Source: Clostridia bacterium
GTDB taxonomy: Bacteria; Bacillota; Clostridia; Oscillospirales; Acutalibacteraceae
Direction: 5' to 3'
Length of the DNA stretch: 64,000 nt
NCBI GenBank assembly: GCA_017622555.1
Contig: JAGAQV010000008.1
Span: forward strand, 1-64,000
This document shows positions 8,855-16,705 of this stretch, one piece after another. Under the pieces are notes generated by a model. The model was not told the DNA's origin. It worked only from the letters and a program-made list of their open reading frames with translations, and ran no database searches. The position numbers were made by a program, and so were the translations under genes. Positions within the stretch are counted from its first letter, which is position 1, and every line of letters begins with the position of its first letter.

Positions 8855-8888
8855 AAAATTTTCATCCTAACATTTAAACTACCTTGTT

Positions 8889-8917
8889 ATTTTATTATAA
8901 TAAACCCCGTTTGTCAA
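8889..8917 (-). promoter_or_regulatory. Sigma-A promoter of thrC
   Basis: TTGACA, 17-base spacer, TAAAAT on the minus strand. The -35 overlaps the last codons of the upstream dipeptidase gene, so thrC is transcribed independently of the rplS operon as well as by any readthrough. Confidence 0.75.
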
Positions 8918-9753
8918 AGGTTTAAATAGAATTCATAGGCATTTTTATAAAAAATTTTATTGAGAAGAGTATCATTAAGCCCTTTTCCCTTTAAAAAGGC
9001 GTATAAATTTGGAATTTTTGTGATATCGGATAATTCGCTGCACATATCAGCTCCGTCAAAATCGGACCCAATGGCAATATGGTTTTCAAACCCCATTTCA
9101 CACAAATGAAAAACGTTTTCATATATTTTTTCCATTGTGTTTTCCCCTAAAAATGCAGGGTAAAAATTAAGCCCTATAATGCCGTTTTTTTCACAAATAA
9201 GCTTAATTTGTTCATCACTTAAATTACGGGGAACATTACATACGCTGCGGCAATTACTGTGACTTGCAAGTAATTTTTCGGAAAGCTCAATAACCTTATA
9301 AAAGCTTTTATCATTAAGGTGTGAAACATCCACCGCCATATTAAGCGTGTTCATTTTTTCAATGACGGTTTTGCCAAAGCCTGTAAGCCCTTTATCACTT
9401 TTACTGCCGCCCGCAATAGCATTTTCACCATTCCAGGTAAGTGTTAAAAATTTAATGCCGTCGGCTTTAAGGGTATAAAGTCGGTCGGCATTGTTTTCCA
9501 AAACGGTACCGCCTTCAACCGAAAAAACAGGTTCAACATTACCGCTTAAATTGTTTTTTAAATTTGAAAGGACTGCTTTATAAAAAGCGAAAGGATTTTC
9601 GGTTTGGTCGGGTAGCCACACCGCAAAGGTTTGGTGCCAATTTTCAAAAATTTCACCCTTTTCGCCCGAAACCGCAAGGCTGTTTTCATAAAAGTCTTGG
9701 TTTTGGGTATACATTTTATACGCCGTGTCAGAGTGTAGATCAAAGAAATTCAT
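8914..9753 (-). CDS. Membrane dipeptidase (peptidase family M19)
   Basis: A 279-residue zinc dipeptidase. The metal ligands are in FDLHSDTAY (HxD near residues 7-9), E in FSVEGG, and HSNCR near 165. The sequence DVSHLND and the GSDFDGAD motif near the C-terminus are typical of M19/renal dipeptidase-like enzymes. No signal peptide is present, so it is probably cytoplasmic. It is the last gene of the rplS operon, 7 bases after yraN. Members hydrolyse dipeptides, including some with D-residues. Confidence 0.9.
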   Translation of the reverse strand: MNFFDLHSDTAYKMYTQNQDFYENSLAVSGEKGEIFENWHQTFAVWLPDQTENPFAFYKAVLSNLKNNLSGNVEPVFSVEGGTVLENNADRLYTLKADGIKFLTLTWNGENAIAGGSKSDKGLTGFGKTVIEKMNTLNMAVDVSHLNDKSFYKVIELSEKLLASHSNCRSVCNVPRNLSDEQIKLICEKNGIIGLNFYPAFLGENTMEKIYENVFHLCEMGFENHIAIGSDFDGADMCSELSDITKIPNLYAFLKGKGLNDTLLNKIFYKNAYEFYLNL

Positions 9754-9760
9754 AATTCAC

Positions 9761-10123
9761 CTAAAACGCATTTTCAATGTATTTAAGGCTGTAACCCATA
9801 CTGCCGTCACTCTTTTCACAAACGGTGACCTCGGCCACATCAAAGCGTGGTTGTTTTTCGCAAAGTGTTTTTGAAATATAGTCCTGCGCAGAAAGCGTCA
9901 GTCTTGACTGCTTATGACTGTCAACCGCCTCAACACCTGAAATTAAGGCGTTTTGCTTTCGGGTTTTAACCTCAACAAAAAGAATATATTCACCGTTTTC
10001 GGCAATTATGTCAATTTCACCAAAGCGGCACTGGTAGTTGCGTTTTATAACGTTAAAGCCACGCTGACGCAAAAACTGTGCGACACGCTTTTCGCCCTGA
10101 ATCCCAACCTCTCCAATGTTCAT
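9761..10123 (-). CDS. yraN: YraN/UPF0102 family endonuclease-fold protein
   Basis: A 120-residue protein with the UPF0102 pattern: GExxVAQFLRQRGFNVIKRNYQCRFGEIDIIAENGEYILFVEVKTRK. The GEIDII...FVEVKxR motif is the PD-(D/E)XK nuclease-type core. The family's function is unsettled, with suggested roles in DNA processing. Its ATG overlaps the rnhB stop codon (TAATG), and rnhB-yraN is a conserved pair. Confidence 0.9.
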   Translation of the reverse strand: MNIGEVGIQGEKRVAQFLRQRGFNVIKRNYQCRFGEIDIIAENGEYILFVEVKTRKQNALISGVEAVDSHKQSRLTLSAQDYISKTLCEKQPRFDVAEVTVCEKSDGSMGYSLKYIENAF

Positions 10124-10731
10124 TACTTTTCACCCAAAATATTTTTTAAAAATGATAAACGGTGAATTTCACACGGGCCGTATTCTTTAATCAAATCGGT
10201 ATGTAGTTTTGTGCCATAGCCCTTGTGCTTTGCAAATTGATATTCAGGGTATTTTTTGTCATATTCCATAAGCAATCTGTCACGGCTGACCTTTGCAAGA
10301 ATGGAAGCCGCAGCAATTGACATTGACTTTGCGTCCCCCTTGACAATTGCCGCCGCAGGTATTTTAATACCATCGGGAATTTTATTTCCGTCAATAAGGG
10401 CAAAATCGGCTTTAGTCTCTAAACCCTCAATTGCACGGTTCATTGCCAAAAAGGTTGCCTGTAGAATATTTTTTTCTTCAATTTCTTCTAAAGTGCCGAA
10501 GGCCACACAATATGCAATTGCCTTTTCGGTAATTATATCGTAAAGCTGTTCACGCTTTTTTTCGCTAAGCTTTTTAGAATCGTTAAGACCCGGAATTTCT
10601 AAATCCTCAGGCAAAATTACTGCGGCGGCGCAAACGGGACCCGCCAATGGACCGCGCCCCGCCTCGTCAACACCGCATATTAACTTAAAGCCGCTGGTAA
10701 CAGCGGCTTTTTCATAACTGTAATCAGGCAT
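10123..10731 (-). CDS. rnhB: Ribonuclease HII
   Basis: A 202-residue RNase HII that removes RNA from RNA-DNA hybrids and misincorporated ribonucleotides. Catalytic acidic residues lie in CGVDEAGRGPLAGPV (about 19-33) and LIDGN. The conserved SIAAASILAKVSRDR is present. It overlaps ylqF by 8 bases and yraN by one base, so translation is probably coupled. Confidence 0.95.
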   Translation of the reverse strand: MPDYSYEKAAVTSGFKLICGVDEAGRGPLAGPVCAAAVILPEDLEIPGLNDSKKLSEKKREQLYDIITEKAIAYCVAFGTLEEIEEKNILQATFLAMNRAIEGLETKADFALIDGNKIPDGIKIPAAAIVKGDAKSMSIAAASILAKVSRDRLLMEYDKKYPEYQFAKHKGYGTKLHTDLIKEYGPCEIHRLSFLKNILGEK

Positions 10732-11593
10732 TGTCGCATACCCTTTCTAAAGTGATATTACCGATTTTTTGGTTTCGGTATTCTTCAAGCAGCATATTTG
10801 CCGCGCGTTCGGTATCGGTTTCGCCACCACGGATAACCATTCCACGCTTTTTACCGATTTGGCAAAGAATTTCATAGCTGTCGGTATCAAAATCCAACTC
10901 GCCGTAGCGGGCAATTAATAGGTCCTTATACCCTTCACTTAAAATTTCAATAAGGCGCATTGCTAAAAGCTCGGTGTCTAAAATTCTATCCTTAACAGCG
11001 CCTGTAACTGCCAAATGCTCACCAACCGTTTGGTCCTCAAACTTGGGCCACAAAACACCTGGGGTATCCAAAAGTTCAAGCTGTTTATCAATGGTAAACC
11101 ATTGGTTGCCCCTTGTAACACCTGGACGATTTTCGGCTTTGGCACGGGTTTTGCCCGAAATTTTGTTTATAAAGGACGATTTGCCAACATTGGGTATACC
11201 CACAACCATTACACGAAGGGGTTTGCCCACCATTCCCTTTTCTTTATAGCTTTCCAGCTTGTCCGAAAGAGTGGTTTTTACGCTTTCCTTAAAAGCATTA
11301 AGACCCTTGCCGCTTTTGCAGTCAACCGCAATTGCAGTAATACCTTGCGCTTTATAAAAATCAATCCATTCCCTAGTGGCAACGGGGTCAGCCATATCAC
11401 ACTTATTAAGTAAAATTATATACGGCTTGTTTTCAATAATATCAAATAAATCAGGGTTACGGGAGGAAAGCGGAATTCTTGCATCAACCACCTCGGCCAC
11501 AGCGTCAATTATAGGCAAAACTTCCTTTATTTTACGCTTGGTTTTGGCCATGTGCCCCGGAAACCACTGAATGCTTTGTGAATTTTCACTCAT
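10724..11593 (-). CDS. ylqF: Ribosome biogenesis GTPase YlqF (RbgA)
   Basis: A 289-residue circularly permuted GTPase. G4 (LLNKCDMAD) precedes G1 (GIPNVGKSSFIN) and G3 (DTPGVLWP). The N-terminal IQWFPGHMAKTKRKI is the RbgA signature. It acts late in 50S subunit assembly. Overlaps: 8 bases with rnhB downstream and 4 bases with lepB upstream. Order rplS-lepB-ylqF-rnhB is shared with Bacillus relatives. Confidence 0.95.
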   Translation of the reverse strand: MSENSQSIQWFPGHMAKTKRKIKEVLPIIDAVAEVVDARIPLSSRNPDLFDIIENKPYIILLNKCDMADPVATREWIDFYKAQGITAIAVDCKSGKGLNAFKESVKTTLSDKLESYKEKGMVGKPLRVMVVGIPNVGKSSFINKISGKTRAKAENRPGVTRGNQWFTIDKQLELLDTPGVLWPKFEDQTVGEHLAVTGAVKDRILDTELLAMRLIEILSEGYKDLLIARYGELDFDTDSYEILCQIGKKRGMVIRGGETDTERAANMLLEEYRNQKIGNITLERVCDNA

Positions 11594-12237
11594 TTTTTAT
11601 CTAACCCTCCCATTCGGTTAAATGGGAAAACCCTGTAAACTGCGTGGCCTAAAACGTATCGGGTATCAATCATACCGCCTTCGCCTATACGTCCGCTACG
11701 GCTGTCAAGTGATACACTGCGGTTATCACCAAGCACAAAAATACAGCCTTCGGGTACGGTTACGGGGAACTGCACATCGTACTGATCAACAGTAGGGGTG
11801 CTTATATATGGCTCGTTAAGGGGGGTGTTATCCACATAAACAACACCTGTTTCAAAATCAATATTAACCTCTTGAAATTCAGTTGCAATTACACGCTTAA
11901 TAATTGGGCCGTTTTCCTCCCTCATGCTTTCGGGGGAATTTTCGGCATTACGGGAAACAACGACAATATCGCCTTCCTGTGGGGTGTAATTTAAATTGGT
12001 AATTACAACCACGTCGCCACCGAAAAGGGTGTTTTTCATACTGTCGCCGCTAATAACCGCAACCCTGAACACAAAACCAAACAAAATAACAACGATTATT
12101 AAGGCCGAAGCAATAATGCTCAGCCATTCTACAAGCTCTTTTTTAGGATCAGTCTTTTCCACTTTTGGAACTTCATCCTCAACAAAAGAAGTATTAATTA
12201 CAAAACCGTTATCAAATTCGTTTGTATAATTATTCAT
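11590..12237 (-). CDS. lepB: Signal peptidase I
   Basis: A 215-residue S26A peptidase. After a cytoplasmic N-terminus of about 35 residues there is one membrane segment (about 38-62). Next come the catalytic Ser in ISGDSMKNTL, the general-base Lys in GPIIKRVIA, and the box GDNRSVSLDSR. It removes signal peptides from exported proteins, such as several encoded in this window. It is separated from rplS by a terminator hairpin, so its expression may depend on readthrough. Confidence 0.95.
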   Translation of the reverse strand: MNNYTNEFDNGFVINTSFVEDEVPKVEKTDPKKELVEWLSIIASALIIVVILFGFVFRVAVISGDSMKNTLFGGDVVVITNLNYTPQEGDIVVVSRNAENSPESMREENGPIIKRVIATEFQEVNIDFETGVVYVDNTPLNEPYISTPTVDQYDVQFPVTVPEGCIFVLGDNRSVSLDSRSGRIGEGGMIDTRYVLGHAVYRVFPFNRMGGLDKK

Positions 12238-12261
12238 AAGCTTCCTCTTAACAATTACTTA

Positions 12262-12296
12262 AAAACAAAGGGGGACAAGGTGTTTACCCGTCCCCC
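12262..12296 (-). terminator. Terminator/attenuator after rplS
   Basis: A 7-bp GC-rich stem (GGGGGAC / GTCCCCC) with a 13-base loop is followed on the minus strand by TTTGTTTTT. It would reduce transcription from the highly expressed rplS into lepB. Confidence 0.75.
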
Positions 12297-12304
12297 TTCC
12301 AAGA

Positions 12305-12646
12305 TTAAATCTTTTCTTTAACCTTTGCAGCCTTACCAACTCTATCACGGAGATAGTAGAGCTTAGCTCTGCGAACTTTACCCTTACGTACAAGCTCAAC
12401 CTTGGCAACTGAAGGTGAATGTACAGGGAATACACGTTCAACGCCTACGCCATAGGAAACACGACGAACGGTGAAGGTTTCAGCAATGCCGCTGTTGTTC
12501 TTAGCAATAACGGTGCCTTCGAAAACCTGAATTCTTTCCTTTTCGCCTTCCTTAATGCGAACGTGAACCTTAACGGTAGAACCGATTAAGATTTCGGGAA
12601 CGTCTTTTTTGAGCTGTTCAGCAGTTAATTCCTTAATTACGTCCAT
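12305..12646 (-). CDS. rplS: 50S ribosomal protein L19
   Basis: A 113-residue protein of normal length. It has [30 protein letters not shown], then [21 protein letters not shown] and the basic end [23 protein letters not shown], all highly conserved in L19. The ribosome site AAGGAGGAAGAAAA precedes the ATG. A structured leader and a consensus-like promoter lie upstream. Confidence 0.98.
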   Translation of the reverse strand: MDVIKELTAEQLKKDVPEILIGSTVKVHVRIKEGEKERIQVFEGTVIAKNNSGIAETFTVRRVSYGVGVERVFPVHSPSVAKVELVRKGKVRRAKLYYLRDRVGKAAKVKEKI

Positions 12647-12662
12647 TTTTCTTCCTCCTTAA

Positions 12663-12770
12663 AAATTTACAGACGTTCATAACCAAACCTAGTGGCAGAG
12701 GACCATCCGCTTCAATGTCGAATTTTTCGGCAATGAACCCACTCGTAAGGACCGAGTGAAATCACATGCT
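12663..12770 (-). ncRNA. L19-type ribosomal protein leader
   Basis: Between the promoter and the rplS ribosome site, the minus strand contains CACTCG-GTCCTTA-CGAGTG and then GATGGTCCTCTGCCACTAGG. These are the paired GGTCC-containing hairpins that I recall as characteristic of the Firmicutes L19 leader, where L19 is thought to bind its own mRNA. The identification rests on memory of the motif; a covariance-model search would settle it. Confidence 0.7.
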
Positions 12771-12775
12771 CAAAG

Positions 12776-12804
12776 ATTATAACACAACCGCTTTCAAAAA
12801 TCAA
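12776..12804 (-). promoter_or_regulatory. Sigma-A promoter of the rplS operon
   Basis: TTGATT, 17 bases, TATAAT on the minus strand. The predicted start lies just before the leader hairpins. Confidence 0.8.
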
Positions 12805-12823
12805 GTGTTTATTTTAAAAGAAT

Positions 12824-13060
12824 AAATTATAGTTTATCGGGCTAACGCCCAATTCGGAATGCCTAATGCGTAATTCGTAATTATTGTACAAACCAAAGGC
12901 TCCCTTGTGTAAAGGGAGCTGGATTTTTGCGAAGCAAAAAGACTGAGGGATTGCTATTACAACTATTTACAATCCCTCCACCAACTTCGTTGGTCCCCCT
13001 CCCTTTACACAAGGGAGGCATTAATAACACCAATCCAACCGAGCGACAAACCCCAATTTA
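12824..13060. repeat. Nested palindromic repeat block (family 2 ends enclosing families 3 and 1)
   Basis: The outer ends are AAATTATAGTTTATCG on the left and the inverse-type GACAAACCCCAATTTA on the right. Inside is first an ATTCGTAAT-type repeat (family 3, about 12851-12886). Next is a complete family 1 element (12897-13019): CCCTTGTGTAAAGGG palindrome, TTTTTGCGAAGCAAAAA palindrome, GAGGGATTG, a short centre, then the mirrored CAATCCCTCC, CCAACTTCGTTGG and CCCTTTACACAAGGG. No gene is present. The block ends 4 bases short of the stop codon of the gene at 13065. Confidence 0.85.
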
Positions 13061-13064
13061 ATTA

Positions 13065-13709
13065 CTATTCTTCCTCTTCCGCCATTTTCGGTGCTTTGAG
13101 GTCACGCACTATCATAAGTGACAGTGCGGCGCAAATAAGAAGCATTACAGCCAAAGCGGCGGTAAGCCAACCCTTTGTGGCTGAGGTGTTACTAAACTGA
13201 GAATTAAAAATGTCATCAGTGTATGAGGTGTCATTACCGTCTGAAGTGTAAAAGCTTAACACAACCGACTTGCCACCCTTAACGGTGATATACTGGGTTA
13301 AAATATAATCGCCGCCGCTATCCTGACTTTTAACTTCAATTTTTAAATATTTATAAACGTCCTTTTCAATAACCTTTCCCTTTACGTTTTCAATTCCGCA
13401 AAGCTGATAGGTAAGGTCGATTATTTCATCATTTTTCAGCACAGCAAGGTTATTAACCGTTTTTGAAAATTCAGTTACACGGGTGGTTTCACGAATTTGC
13501 TTTGTATTATCATTATTTACCGCCAAGAAGGTTATATTATTATCCTTGCAGTAAGCCGAAACCTCATCTTCGCTCATTGAAAGCACATCGGCAAGCTTTT
13601 TGTTGTCCCTGCCGTAAAGGTAAAAGTCATCCCCGATTTCTAAAGCGGACACAACGCTTACAAGCATTACAGTAAGAACAGTAACCGCTATAAGTAATTT
13701 TTTAAGCAA
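13065..13709 (-). CDS. Uncharacterised membrane-anchored extracytoplasmic protein
   Basis: I do not recognise a family. The 214-residue product has an N-terminal signal/anchor (about 4-22), a mostly polar extracytoplasmic region with regularly spaced Lys/Asp residues, one C-terminal membrane segment (about 180-200) and a short acidic end (EEEE). That layout resembles surface-exposed, doubly anchored proteins. The likely start is TTG (13707-13709), right after the folD stop and preceded by AAGGTGAT. It is the last gene of the ymfF-ymfH-lgt-folD operon. Confidence 0.7.
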   Translation of the reverse strand: MLKKLLIAVTVLTVMLVSVVSALEIGDDFYLYGRDNKKLADVLSMSEDEVSAYCKDNNITFLAVNNDNTKQIRETTRVTEFSKTVNNLAVLKNDEIIDLTYQLCGIENVKGKVIEKDVYKYLKIEVKSQDSGGDYILTQYITVKGGKSVVLSFYTSDGNDTSYTDDIFNSQFSNTSATKGWLTAALAVMLLICAALSLMIVRDLKAPKMAEEEE

Positions 13710-13710
13710 T

Positions 13711-14562
13711 TTAAATCACCTTGTTTTGTTTTTTGGCGGCGGTAAGTGTATTTTGCATAAGCATAGCAATGGTCATAGGTCCAACCCCACCGGGAACGGG
13801 GGTTATATATGAAGCCTTTTCGCACACGTCGTTAAAATTAACGTCACCAACTAATTTTCCGTCAACACGGTTAATGCCAACGTCAATAACAACTGCGCCG
13901 TCCTTAACCATATCATTAGTTACAAAGTTAGGTCTGCCTACTGCGGCCACCAAGATGTCGGCATTTTTGCAAACTTCCCTAAGGTTTTTGGTTTTTGAAT
14001 GGCAAATGGTAACCGTGCCGTTTTTGTGTAGTAGCAGCATTGACATTGGCTTGCCAACAATATTACTTCTTCCAATTACAACACAGCTTTTACCCGTAAT
14101 ATCGATATTTTCATATTGAAGCATTTCCATAATACCTGCAGGTGTGCAGGGTACAAAATCGTAATCTCCCTGCATAATTTTACCAACGTTAACGGGGTGA
14201 AAAGCGTCAACGTCCTTTTCGGGTAGAATAGCATTTATAACAGCGCCCTCGTCCAAATGCTCGGGAAGTGGTAGCTGACACAAAATTCCGTTAATGCTTT
14301 CCTTTTTATTTAACGTGTCAATAAGTGAAAGTAGCTCTTCCTGTGTTGTGGTTTCAGGAAGCGCATATTCTTCAGAAATTATGCCCAAAGCCTCGCAGGC
14401 TTTTTTCTTATTGTTAACGTAAACCTTTGATGCGGGGTCTTCACCAACAATAATAACCGCAAGACCTGTGGTAATGCCCTTTTCCTTTAAAGCGGCAACT
14501 TCGTTTTTTACACGTTCTTTTACGGCTGAAGAAATAATTTTACCATCAATCAGCTTGTACAT
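13711..14562 (-). CDS. folD: Bifunctional methylenetetrahydrofolate dehydrogenase/cyclohydrolase
   Basis: A 283-residue protein interconverting 5,10-methylene- and 10-formyl-tetrahydrofolate. Catalytic Tyr/Lys lie in SKVYVNNKKKACEALGI, and the signature PLPEHLDE is present. The NADP loop is GRSNIVGKPMSMLL, and PVPGGVGPMTIAML closes the fold. The ATG at 14560-14562 with GAGGTGG upstream is the true start. It overlaps the 3' end of lgt by 17 bases. Confidence 0.96.
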   Translation of the reverse strand: MYKLIDGKIISSAVKERVKNEVAALKEKGITTGLAVIIVGEDPASKVYVNNKKKACEALGIISEEYALPETTTQEELLSLIDTLNKKESINGILCQLPLPEHLDEGAVINAILPEKDVDAFHPVNVGKIMQGDYDFVPCTPAGIMEMLQYENIDITGKSCVVIGRSNIVGKPMSMLLLHKNGTVTICHSKTKNLREVCKNADILVAAVGRPNFVTNDMVKDGAVVIDVGINRVDGKLVGDVNFNDVCEKASYITPVPGGVGPMTIAMLMQNTLTAAKKQNKVI

Positions 14563-15436
14563 TTTCTTCCACCTCGTCGCTTTCTTCAATTTCCTCACTA
14601 AATACGCTTTCGTAAACCTCGTCCTTTTTGCTAAGCTTTTTGCGAACAACCAAGATTACTGTTATACTTGCAACGCACAGCAAAATACCAAGCAAAAGCG
14701 ATACCTTAAACGGACCTATCATCAAGCTGTCGGTACGAAGTGTTTCAATTATGGCACGACCAAAACCGTACCAGCCAAGATACATTAAAAATACCTCACC
14801 GCTGAATTTACGCTTTTTGCTTAAAATGTGTATTACCACAAAGCCTGTAAGGCACCAAATTGATTCATATAAAAAGCAGGGATGAACAAGACCTTCGCCC
14901 ATTTCCATAACGGTAATGTCGCTTTGCATGCCCCACCAGTCACTGCCTGTAAACGCACCGTAGGCTTCCTGATTTATAAAATTGCCCCAACGGCCCACAC
15001 CCTGACCGATTAAAAAGCCAAGGGCGGCAAGGTCGAACATATCGCAAAAGTTAACCTTGCGAATTTTGCACATTAAAAAGCCTGTAACAAATGCACCGAT
15101 AACGCCGCCGTAAATGCCAAGCCCTGCAAAGCCCGACGAATTGCCGAAGCCAAAAAAGTCCGAAAAGCTTTCAAGCTTTTCACCGTCAAAAATAACGTAA
15201 TATGCCCTTGCGCACAAAATTGCCACAGGTGTGGTTACAAGCACAACGTCAAGCGCACGGTCAATATCCAAATTAAAGCGTTTATAATTTGTATAAGCAT
15301 AAATAAGTGCGCCCAAAAAACCAATCGCAATTATAATGCCGTACCAATAAACGTCCCAGCCGTCACCGATTGGCAAGGTGAATGCAACGGGCTTTAAGGT
15401 AATATCTATACCAAAAATTGTAACATCATAGCTCAT
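14546..15436 (-). CDS. lgt: Prolipoprotein diacylglyceryl transferase
   Basis: A 296-residue multi-pass membrane enzyme that attaches diacylglycerol to the lipobox cysteine of prolipoproteins. The Lgt signature GRWGNFINQEAYG (about 147-159) is present, as are about seven hydrophobic segments and the conserved W-Y-G near the N-terminus. The C-terminus carries a non-conserved acidic tail (ESVFSEEIEESDE...). The lipoproteins at 24456 and 39912 would be substrates. Confidence 0.96.
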   Translation of the reverse strand: MSYDVTIFGIDITLKPVAFTLPIGDGWDVYWYGIIIAIGFLGALIYAYTNYKRFNLDIDRALDVVLVTTPVAILCARAYYVIFDGEKLESFSDFFGFGNSSGFAGLGIYGGVIGAFVTGFLMCKIRKVNFCDMFDLAALGFLIGQGVGRWGNFINQEAYGAFTGSDWWGMQSDITVMEMGEGLVHPCFLYESIWCLTGFVVIHILSKKRKFSGEVFLMYLGWYGFGRAIIETLRTDSLMIGPFKVSLLLGILLCVASITVILVVRKKLSKKDEVYESVFSEEIEESDEVEENVQAD

Positions 15437-15439
15437 TCA

Positions 15440-16705
15440 TTATTTCTCCTTAGGTACAATTACCGATAAAACCGTTTTGTCGTCATCAAGTCGTGCAAGG
15501 CGCTTATAAACGTCGTCAACGGTAATTGCTTTTAAATATTTAACATCGTCAAAAAGGTCGGTGTCATTCATAGCGCAGTCCACTAGACCCATTGCAATAT
15601 TTTCAATGTTGTTAAAGCCACGTATTGCGTTACCGTAAAGCCCACTGCGAATAGCTGTAAAAAGCTTTTTGTTAAGACCCTCTTCTTTAAGACGGTTAAT
15701 TTCGGCCTTAATTTCGTCAGCAACCTTTTTGGGATTACTCGATTCACCCTCAAATATAACTGTCGAATAACCAGGTCCATTAAAATATTCAAAACTGAAT
15801 TCATCATTTATAAGACCTTGTTCGGTAAGGCTTTTGTAAAGGGGGGAAGCATCGCCCGCTATCATTTCAAGCAACACAGCGGTGCAAATGCGCTCTTTAA
15901 CGGTGGGCATACTGTCGGCATTTTCCTTATAGCCAAAGCAAAACATTGGGGTTGCAACCTCTAAGGCCTGAACAATTTCGGGCTGTGAAACCTCGTCAGG
16001 TTCGGTTGGCATAATGCGGCAAAGGTCAAATTTTTCCTTGGGTTTAATGCCGTTTTCCACCATTTTAAGAATTTTTTCGGTATTAACGTTACCCGCAATA
16101 CACAAAAACATATTTTGCGGATTATAAAACGTGTTATAGCACTTGTATAAAAGCTCGTCGGTAATTTCGGCAATACTGTCGGTCGTGCCTGCAATATCAA
16201 TTCTTACAGGATGGTTTTTATACATACCAAGCAGCATATTAAACATTACACGCCAGCCAGGGCTGTCGTCATACATTCTGATTTCCTGACCGATAATTCC
16301 CTGCTCCTTCTCAACAGTTGCGGCGGTGAAATACGGACTTTGAACAAAGTCTAATAAAATTTCCAAATTGTCGTAAAAACGTGATGAGCAGCTGAAAAGA
16401 TAACAGGTTTTATCAAATGAAGTAAAGGCATTTGCATAAGCGCCCGTTTCGGCATAGCGAGTAAAGGCGTCGCCATCCTCGCTTTCAAACAGCTTATGCT
16501 CTAAAAAGTGGGCAATACCCTCGGGCACCTCTACCTTTTCGCCGTTTACCGAAAAGCAGTTATCAATTGAACCGTATTTCGTGCCGAAAATTGCATAAGC
16601 CGAATTGTAAAGCGGCTTTTCAAGAATGTAAATTTTAAGCCCCGATTCGTGCTCACACTTAATATAGCTTTCACCAAAATCACTTTCAAAAACTTGCTTT
16701 AGCAT
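15440..16705 (-). CDS. ymfH: M16 zinc peptidase, YmfH-like
   Basis: A 421-residue pitrilysin-family protein with the inverted zinc motif HFLEH (about residues 66-70) and the downstream Glu region. The N-terminal domain includes GTKYGSIDNCFSVNGEKVEVPEGIAHFLEHKLF, typical of YmfH. NCBI-style annotation links YmfF/YmfH to 5-aminopentanol modification of elongation factor P in Bacillus; whether that applies here is inference. It overlaps ymfF by 7 bases and is 3 bases from lgt. Confidence 0.88.
   Translation of the reverse strand: MLKQVFESDFGESYIKCEHESGLKIYILEKPLYNSAYAIFGTKYGSIDNCFSVNGEKVEVPEGIAHFLEHKLFESEDGDAFTRYAETGAYANAFTSFDKTCYLFSCSSRFYDNLEILLDFVQSPYFTAATVEKEQGIIGQEIRMYDDSPGWRVMFNMLLGMYKNHPVRIDIAGTTDSIAEITDELLYKCYNTFYNPQNMFLCIAGNVNTEKILKMVENGIKPKEKFDLCRIMPTEPDEVSQPEIVQALEVATPMFCFGYKENADSMPTVKERICTAVLLEMIAGDASPLYKSLTEQGLINDEFSFEYFNGPGYSTVIFEGESSNPKKVADEIKAEINRLKEEGLNKKLFTAIRSGLYGNAIRGFNNIENIAMGLVDCAMNDTDLFDDVKYLKAITVDDVYKRLARLDDDKTVLSVIVPKEK

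Noticed and set aside
8855-8913. T-box or threonine attenuator before thrC
   Set aside because: Only a promoter and ribosome site fit in this short gap; no T-box sequence is present. The cysE-cysS gap is also too short.
12897-13019. CRISPR-like array or tRNA cluster in the palindromic repeats
   Set aside because: The repeats are inverted single pairs with no regular spacers, and no cloverleaf or T-loop sequence is present.
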